From Poa pratensis (Eukaryota; Streptophyta; Magnoliopsida; Poales; Poaceae), in contig CAMZMU010000040.1 in assembly GCA_947311845.1 (NCBI GenBank), positions 70,549,341-70,613,340 on the forward strand: 64,000 nucleotides of DNA, read 5' to 3'. Positions 56,826 through 64,000 of the stretch are shown here, piece by piece. Position 1 is the stretch's first letter. Every line of letters starts with the position of its first letter. Under the pieces are notes generated by a model. The model saw only the letters and a list, made by a program, of their open reading frames with translations. It had not been told where the DNA came from and made no database searches. The position numbers were made by a program, and so were the translations under genes.

Positions 56826-57890
56826 ACTGAGCGCTCTGCCTTTCCCCTCCTATGCTACTGTTTGAGAGCGAGGCGAAAGGGAGCTTCCCCAACTCCACCG
56901 TTCCGCCGACGGTCGATTCGGCGGTCTCCCTCCTCTCCGACCGCCGTTGCGGCGGTGGGAGAGTGGGGAGACCCCAGATCTGTGCCTGAGGTTTGTAGTT
57001 AGTAGGGTAGGGTGTCTCGGCGTCGCTGGAGAGGTGGTAGCTGCGGCGGCGCCATGGAATAATAGTGCGAGAGCTCGATCTCCACCTCGGCGGTGCTCTG
57101 CGGGGCGGCGTCGACGAGCTTCTGGCGTGGTGTCCTCCCGGATCGGCGGATCTGGCGAGGCTTGGTGTTCCAAGGGCGGTCGTCGCGGCGGAGGTGATGG
57201 CCGGCTGGTGGAAGTTTTGTCCTTCGACTCCTTCTTCGTCTTGCTGTGGCTTCTCCTGGCCACGGCATGGGGGTGCTGGGGGTGGTGTGGTGGGTTGCTG
57301 GTGCTAGGTACTGGCTTTCCCCTCCGCCTGTACAGGAGCTTCATCGAGTGGTTCTTGGAGGTGTTCATCGGTGTTTTGAGCGCTGTTCTGCCTTCTCCGG
57401 CCGGATGTGGTGGCGAGGGGAGGAGTGCTTCGGTCAGCTTGCTCTGGTTTCTCAAGGCTTTGCTTCGTCGTGCCCTGGCCTGCCATGGTGGCGAGGGGGG
57501 TTGTTCGTGGCGTGCTTGGTCTCTCGACGACGGCTCCGACAAAGTGAAGGTTGTGCTCAGTGCAGGGTTCTTGGAAGATGGGCGGCAGCGGGGAGGAGCG
57601 CCATGGTTGTGCGTGTTCATCGTGCTCGGTTCCGTCGCCTGCGGCGGACGGCTCATGCGGCTTTCTACAAGAGTGGAGGTGCTTTCTCTCCGGGGTGTGG
57701 CGGCGGCCTGGCTGCTTCCTCTCCGGCTCCGTCGAAGAGGTTGCTTCTGGGTGTTGCGGCGGTTCAGCAGACAAGGGTTCAGCTTCTGCTGTTGTACTGG
57801 GTTTCCTTCCTCTGTTCTTCAGCGTGCGTGTGTTCTAGGTTTCTGTAATCCATGTTAATCGCTCGCTGGGAAGAACTACTATAAAAAAAA
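56826..57890 (+). mobile_element. 1065-bp poly(A) retroposon with 17-bp target-site duplication
   Basis: GACATGGGACGCAGACA occurs at 56809-56825 and 57891-57907. The insert ends TATAAAAAAAA at 57890, so it was made by target-primed reverse transcription and is in plus orientation. It is GC-rich, especially 56940-57830. The 303-codon open frame within it (56947-57858) is low-complexity and matches no family I recognise. It could be a LINE 5' region with internal deletion, a non-autonomous retroposon family, or a retrocopy of a non-coding RNA. Confidence 0.85.
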
Positions 57891-57907
57891 GACATGGGAC
57901 GCAGACA

Positions 57908-58336
57908 GCATTGTCAAAGACTTCGTGCCACCCTTTTGAACATGCCACGTCGGTGTACCTGGACCGCATTTTGTTTTTCATGGCGTCGTATGCTGGGACG
58001 CACGAGCACGGCACCCTAGACTAGGACACCATGCAAGTTATTTTTTCTAAATTCTTGTCTCGCTGATATAGGTAAGGCCGGATCAGAGCCCTCGGGTGCA
58101 AGTGATCGTATACTAATTCAGTTTGATATGATCTTAAAAACAAAGTTGTTTGTCTCAAAAATACGAAAAACTTTCATTTCCGTCAAATTTTTATTTGAGA
58201 CAGTCTCGAGGGCCCTTTGGTGCAAGCAAATCACTGTATATTAACCCAAGATTATTTGAATTCCGTCGGTCCGGGATCCGATTTGGGTCATCTTCATGTC
58301 AACCTTGATTTATTGGGAGAGCTATCCAATAGTGGA
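57908..58336. other. Spacer between retroposon and right-hand LTR element
   Basis: No gene. Two similar direct segments (GGGTGCAAGTGATCGTATA near 58105 and TGGTGCAAGCAAATCACTGT near 58220) may be remnants of a small element. Confidence 0.4.
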
Positions 58337-60769
58337 TGAAAGGACACGGATGTCGCCTAGAGGGAGGGGGGTGAATAGGCGATTAAAATTCTTTTATGGT
58401 TTAGGTTTAAATAAATGCGGAATAAAACTAGCGTTTAATTTATCAAGCACGAAACCTAAACAAGCTAGGTTAAGCTATGTGCACCAACAACTTATGCTAA
58501 ACAAGATAAGCAAATATGTGATAGCAAGATATATTACTTCAAGCTCGATGACTATCACACAGTAAATAACATAAGTAAGAAGCTCGGGTATAGAAATACC
58601 GAGGCACTTGGAGACGATGATTTATCCCGAAGTTCACTTCCCAATGGAAGCTACGTCTCCGTTGGAGCGGTGCGGAGTCACAAAGTGATCCCCGAATAGC
58701 CGTCAAATGGCACACCGTAATCTCCTTCGTGCCTCCACCAATGCGGAGTGCCACGATCCACTATGGGACACTTGAGGGTGGTCACCGAACCCGTACAAGG
58801 ATGAGGCACACTCCACAACTTAATTGGAGGCTCTCACCGAATTCCCGCGGCTCCCAAAGGCACAAGAATCACAAGGTTGGGGCGCGACTCCACAACTTAA
58901 TTGGCGGCTCCCAACTATCCCGTGAGCCACCAAAACTCCGAGATCAACAAGGACCGTCTAGGGCACTCCAAGTACCCAAGAGGACAAGCTCTAGGGCACC
59001 CCAAGTACCCAAGAGTAACAAGCTTCTCAACTTCGATTTCCACGTATCACCGTGGAGAACTCAAACCGATGCAACCGATGCAATGGGCAAGAACACAACA
59101 AGTGCTCAAAATCCTTCACTCTCAAATCCCACCAAGCAACTAATGCTATTGGGGGGAGAAGAGAGGAAGAACAAAGAGGAACACAAAATCCCTCAAAGAT
59201 CTAGATCAAAAAGCTTCCCCTCACTTAGAGGAGAGATTGATTGGTGGAATGATAGATCTAGATCTCCTCTATCTTTTCCCTCTAATTGGAAGCAAGAATC
59301 ATGGAGGAATAGAGAGATAGCAAAGCCAGTTCGGATCCAGTTCGGAATTCCGGTTGACTCGGAATAATCCGGACGAAAACCAACTAGAATCCGGACTTAA
59401 TACGGTACTGAAAAAGCCAGTTCGGATCCAGTTCGGAATTGGTCCGGAAAATTCCGACCAGTTCGGAATTGGTCTGGAATTGGTTCGGAATTCCGAATTC
59501 CTGGAACGCCCGGACGAGAAACGCAATAACTTATGCATACGAACTCCGTTTTCGATGTTCTTGGGCTCGTTGGAATCACCACAACGAGCACGACAAGATG
59601 ATGCAGGAAAACATCATAGTCCAACAAGGGAGTATAAAACCAAATGTAGAAAGGTGAAACCTCTCTATAGAAGATGAACCGGGAGAAACTCCAAAACCGA
59701 AAACGCAACAAGTTTTTCATACGAAATCCGTTTTCGGTGAACTTGAGCTTGTTATGAAGGTCACAACAAGCTCCAAAACCACAGAGAGATAAGCCAAATA
59801 AGAACAAAGAAAGATGATGAAGGCAAGTATGCAAAGGTTTGAGCTCTCTCCAACTGATACGCTAAAGCTCAAGCGAGAGCCCCTCTTGATAGTACGGTGT
59901 CTATCCAATAACCCGGTCTCCCGACTAACAACCTGAGACCGGTAAACTAGAAACCCTATCAACATCATACCTTTGCCTTGCGCATTCCACTTGAGCTAGA
60001 TGACATCGATCTTGATCTCTTCAAGTGGACCACCTTTCTTGATTGCGCTTCGCTTGTGTGAAGACTCAAACATTGTTCCCCCATAATCCACTATGGGAGA
60101 GCCTCTCTTAGGCACATCTTCACATGAACATTATCTCTAAATGGGTGGCAAGCTTCAAGCCTAGGATTTCTTCGAGATGCTCCTCTTGAACTTGCGCTTC
60201 TCAACATTGATGACGATCACCACTTGACGTCATCGTTCATGGGCTATATGAAATCTTCATTTGATGCAAGCCCATAGAAAGATACCTAACCACACATAGA
60301 AATGCTACACATATATCATGGGTTAGTTCACAAAGCTATATGGACAATTGCTTACCATACCAAGAGATACATGATCCCACTTGGTACATCTTGTAGCTTT
60401 GTGTTGATCAATATTTGATCAACCTTGTATCTTTTCTTCTCTTTTCAATAGATGATGTCTTGAAGAAAACCATGAATGATCACATAATCCTTTTCTTCAA
60501 GACATACTTGCGATATGCTCAACTCACATATGACCAATCATCGGATAACTCCTCGAATACCAACTTGGTCAACACATACTCTTCTTCTTGATCTTGATGC
60601 CAAATACTTCATTATATCAATATATTCATGGCATCAACCTTGAATCCAACATATGGAGTTCAAGCATGGTCTATGGACAAACACTACAAGTACAACTCAA
60701 TGCAACCATTAGTCCATAGGGATTGTCATTAATTACCAAAACCACACATGGGGGCGCCATGCCCTTTCA
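58337..60769 (-). mobile_element. 3' LTR of a second SIRE-like Copia element
   Basis: 2433 bp with TGAAAGG...CCTTTCA ends like the first Copia LTR. Read on the minus strand it starts TGAAAGGGCATGGCGCC and ends CCGTGTCCTTTCA after CGCCTATTCACCCCCC. A block around 58630-58760 (CTTCCCAATGGAAGCTACGT on plus) aligns with the first LTR's CGTAGCTTCCATTGGGAAG. A short-motif array lies at 59326-59518. The PPT touches it at 60770. Confidence 0.85.
59326..59518 (-). repeat. CCAGTTCGGATCCAGTTCGG motif array in the second SIRE-like LTR
   Basis: Recurring dyads GTTCGGAATT, TTCGGAATTCCG, AATTCCGAATT and TCCGGA. They occupy an LTR position comparable to the CGGATTATCCG array of the first element, but the motif is different. 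Confidence 0.7.
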
Positions 60770-63700
60770 ATCTCCCCCATTTTGGTAATTGATGACAATC
60801 TCTTTTACAAGGGTTTATATAATGAATTAAGCAACCATGCAAATCAACAAGCATGGATGCATGAGCATGAAAGGTAAATGCTTATGACCAAAACAAAAGC
60901 ATAACACCAAATTCCCTTAAACCCTATAAAACTTCTCCCCCATTGGCATCCATTTCCAAAATGGGCGAAAAATCTTAGAAGGTCAATATAGTATGAGCTC
61001 CCCCATAAGTGTGCATTTCTCAAAATATGAGTGAAATCAAATACACATATCCAATGACGAATAGTTGGAGAGAGCACAAACTATATTGAGGATCCAAAGA
61101 TTGCAAAAGAATGATATGGAAAACTTTTTACAATTCTCCAAATAAAAAGTAAGCAATCAAAAAGATCCAACTAACCAAATAAACACAAGATATTATGATT
61201 TGAGCAAAAGAGTGTTTTAAAGAAATAGAGGAGCTCCCCAATATTTGTACACAATTTAGAATTATTGTATTTGAATACAAGGTGTACAAACATGGAATCC
61301 TCACTCCTCCGGTATCCTCTAAACACAAAAACAAATGAATTCACAAGCTCAATAAGATGCAAATGAAAAACAAAGCTTGTGACATATCCCATGGTGAAGA
61401 TTATTGACTTGTAAGACAAGCAAGATATTCACCAAGATGAGAGCACCAAGATGTGACAAAATAGGATATGCACTCATAAATCAAATTCTTTTCGGAGTCA
61501 CGCCAAAGAATCAAAAAGGAGTAAAAGAGGTGACACCGAAGAATTAGGATATCGAGTAAAGATGTAATTTCTCTCATGTATATAAGTTTCTAAGTGTCCA
61601 CAAAGAAACATGTACACATAAAATTAGTTACTAAGGAAAAGAACACGATATCCAAAGGGAAGTCATAACATATACACATATGATGTTTGTTTAGGATCAT
61701 AGCCCATAGCTCAATATTCTCATATTGTATAATAATGAACTTCAAATTCAACCTCAACACAAGCATCACAAATATCACTAAGGGAAAGGAGATAGTTGGG
61801 ACGCGTTGAGGAAAGCAACAAGTATCATAAGAGCTACATTGAATTTGCAATAGCTACAACAAAAGCAAATAAATACTTTTCATGCCATGATGCAACCTAC
61901 ACAAGGTTGGATGCTAGAAAAGTATGCATGAGGGTGAATACTTGTTACCGAGATGACATTGGGTTGATGTAGTAGATAAAATTTCATCAACCATCCTCGC
62001 TTGGCTCCAATAAGCATGTGGTGAAGATACTTTCATTGTAAATGAGACAAGCATCCAATGCATCTCCATGTACCTAAAACACATTCAAGTAAAATTGTTC
62101 CCAAACTAATTGGGTCCAAGTAGTTAGTCAAACTACAATACATAGAAGGAACTCCACATAAATATGTGCATATAGATATGAAATTGAATTTCATGCACAT
62201 CTTAGCCGATTTAGGATTCCGTGGAGTTTCCCCTATATATTGGCACAAAGAAGGAAAGCATGCCATAAAATAAACATGTAGTAGATATGCATGCCTATGA
62301 CCTTCAATAACCAAAGGGAGATACAATTTGGACAAATATTAAGAGATCAAAGAGGGTCCAAATTATATCAAAGATCCAAATCAAAAATTGATTTAGAGAA
62401 GCCAATTGAAACTAAAAGCAAATCAACACATAATTGATAAGATACCAATTGGATAAAGATATCAAAAAGAAATAAGATACCAATTAATCAATATATAAAA
62501 GGACTAGATATCAAATTTCCAAAAGAGATACCAAAAGAGAGAGAGATGTTAATCAACGAATGATATAACCCACTCCCAAAGAGAGATGCCAATTGGGACA
62601 AACTCTCAAAAAGAAAGAGCGGGGTTCCAACAAATAAACCACACCCTCTACACTTTTCATGATGGTACAAAGTACCAAGCCAAAAAGGTTTGTCTTCCAT
62701 GAGACATGTCATCGGGATCAAAGACCAATGGAAAGGATCAAATACAAATAGAATATAAATAGTGTTTAAAAAGATACATGATAGCTCTCCCAACAAAAGT
62801 GCATTATTTTATGATCTTGTATTTGAATACACAATGCACACACATGGAATCATCGCTCTCAAATATCTATTCAAACACTAGTCATATATCAAGAAAAAGC
62901 AATAAGATCCAATACTAATGAAAATATAAGTTGTACTCAATATAGGATAGCTCACCCAAGAATAGTGCATTATCTATAAGTAGCCTTTGAATGCAAGGTG
63001 CACAATGATGGGATCAATGCCTCTCCTACACCAAATAAAACACTAGGAAAGTTTGAGTAAAGCAAAATGATCCACAAGAGGTAAGGAAGACAAAAGGAGT
63101 TAAATCACATTAATTTTTGGCAAGAATAAGGCAATAAAATCAAGAGCCAACATGAAGACGATCTACAAATTTCACCACAATTATGACATCAATTGTCATG
63201 GAAAAGGAGTATATGTAGAAATTTCTTAGTGGTGTATTGGATTGATTTCAAGATCATCTTCGCAACCAATAAGCACATGGTGAAGGATAAGATTTAAGCG
63301 CGATGCTTATGTAGATAAATGTTCTTGATAGCTTCAAATATTCACGCGATAATGCAAAGCAACTACAAAGAGTGCTTTGAAGCAATCGGTTTTCCAAAGA
63401 GATATATGAGAACATATTAGAGGAAAACCTTACCAAGAACATTCATCACAAACAAGATCCAAAGTGTGAGTAAGTAAAAACATTTAAGCAAATGGGAACT
63501 TGTTTGAGAAACATGCCACAAAGGAATAAGATAATTAACAATATCAATTCTAGGTGGCAATACCTCACATGTTCACATTGTCTAGGTTTGTAATATGCAC
63601 ATAGCTTATTACTCCCCCATAATGTGATAATCCATTCATTCTCCACAAGAGGCAAGTAAAACCCAACTAGAGATGATTAATGAACATTATAGAATTTGAA

Positions 63701-64000
63701 TTTCTCATGAGAAGGACATACCATATAGAGACTAGATAAAATTGATATATCAACACTAAGTGGTAGTACTCATGTATATACATTTTTAGGATTGTGAAGT
63801 GCGCAAGCATATCACTCCCCCAAAATGGGATAGTCCATTAATCTCTCAAAAAGAGCCAATTAAGATATAAGCAAGTTGATACAAAAGGCTCAACACAAAC
63901 TCACACATACATGGTGTGCAAACCAACATACACATACTTGATTGCTCAAGATAAGTAAGTAGAGAGCACAACATATACAAACACTAGCAAGGTACAAAAC
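60770..64000 (-). mobile_element. 3' internal region of the second SIRE-like element
   Basis: On the minus strand a polypurine tract AAAATGGGGGAGAT (60770-60783) precedes the LTR. The remaining 3.2 kb is A-rich on plus, has no gag/pol homology and only short chance ORFs. It fits the long non-coding 3' region of SIRE/Maximus elements. TGGGGGAG-like tracts recur (about 60943, 61009, 63611 and 63820), and repeated blocks are found near 61230, 62780 and 62945. The element continues past the window. Confidence 0.75.

Noticed and set aside
56947..57858. 303-codon gene in the GC-rich retroposon, and the 268-codon frame opposite it
   Set aside because: Long open frames on both strands come from high GC; low-complexity Arg/Gly/Leu or Pro/Arg composition and no family.

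Overview
The window is nuclear DNA of a grass (Poaceae). It has GT-AG introns, a plant tRNA-Leu, a grass-type retinoblastoma-related gene, an F-box-associated gene and deeply nested LTR retrotransposons. The retrotransposon load suggests a large, repeat-rich genome, probably a pooid grass; the species cannot be fixed from the sequence.

Layout. Positions 1-15593 and 17968-33593 are near-identical direct copies, separated by a run of exactly 13 N (15594-15606) and 2.36 kb of sequence seen once (15607-17967). Each copy holds one SURNod19-family gene (1961-3666; 19918-21623) followed by retrotransposons. The copies differ mainly by scattered small indels, and each breaks the reading frames at different places. 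This looks like two overlapping contigs placed end to end, not a biological duplication. The true locus is probably: 3' end of a LysM receptor-like kinase, tRNA-Leu(AAG), SURNod19 gene, nested retrotransposons.

The nest (21887-44245) has three levels. The outermost is a gag-only LTR element, truncated at both ends. A SIRE/Maximus-like Copia element (23499-42259, TSD CACCT) sits inside its gag. A 6.7-kb non-autonomous Gypsy-like element (27552-34284, TSD GGTAC) sits inside the Copia gag-pol. The Copia element has gag, protease, integrase, RT-RNase H and a third ORF, and arrays of a CGGATTATCCG-type dyad lie in its LTRs and around that third ORF. The outer element ends abruptly in the 5' end of a probable DUF1618 gene.

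The right half is gene space. It holds a degenerate Copia RT scrap, a Stowaway MITE, an intact single-exon F-box gene (46266-47375, +) and a complete 18-exon RBR1 gene on the minus strand (48032-54870; 1020 codons). RBR1 has four E2F-type motifs upstream and a 1.36-kb LTR element in one intron. Then come a 1065-bp poly(A) retroposon with a 17-bp TSD (56826-57890) and the 3' LTR plus 3' internal region of another SIRE-like element on the minus strand (58337-64000). Three tiny poly(A) or poly(T) insertions with perfect 14-18 bp duplications lie at 41.5-44.8 kb.

No prokaryotic features, CRISPR arrays or operons are present. The genes do not form a pathway; the window is a gene-bearing island next to a retrotransposon nest, with a probable assembly artefact on its left side.
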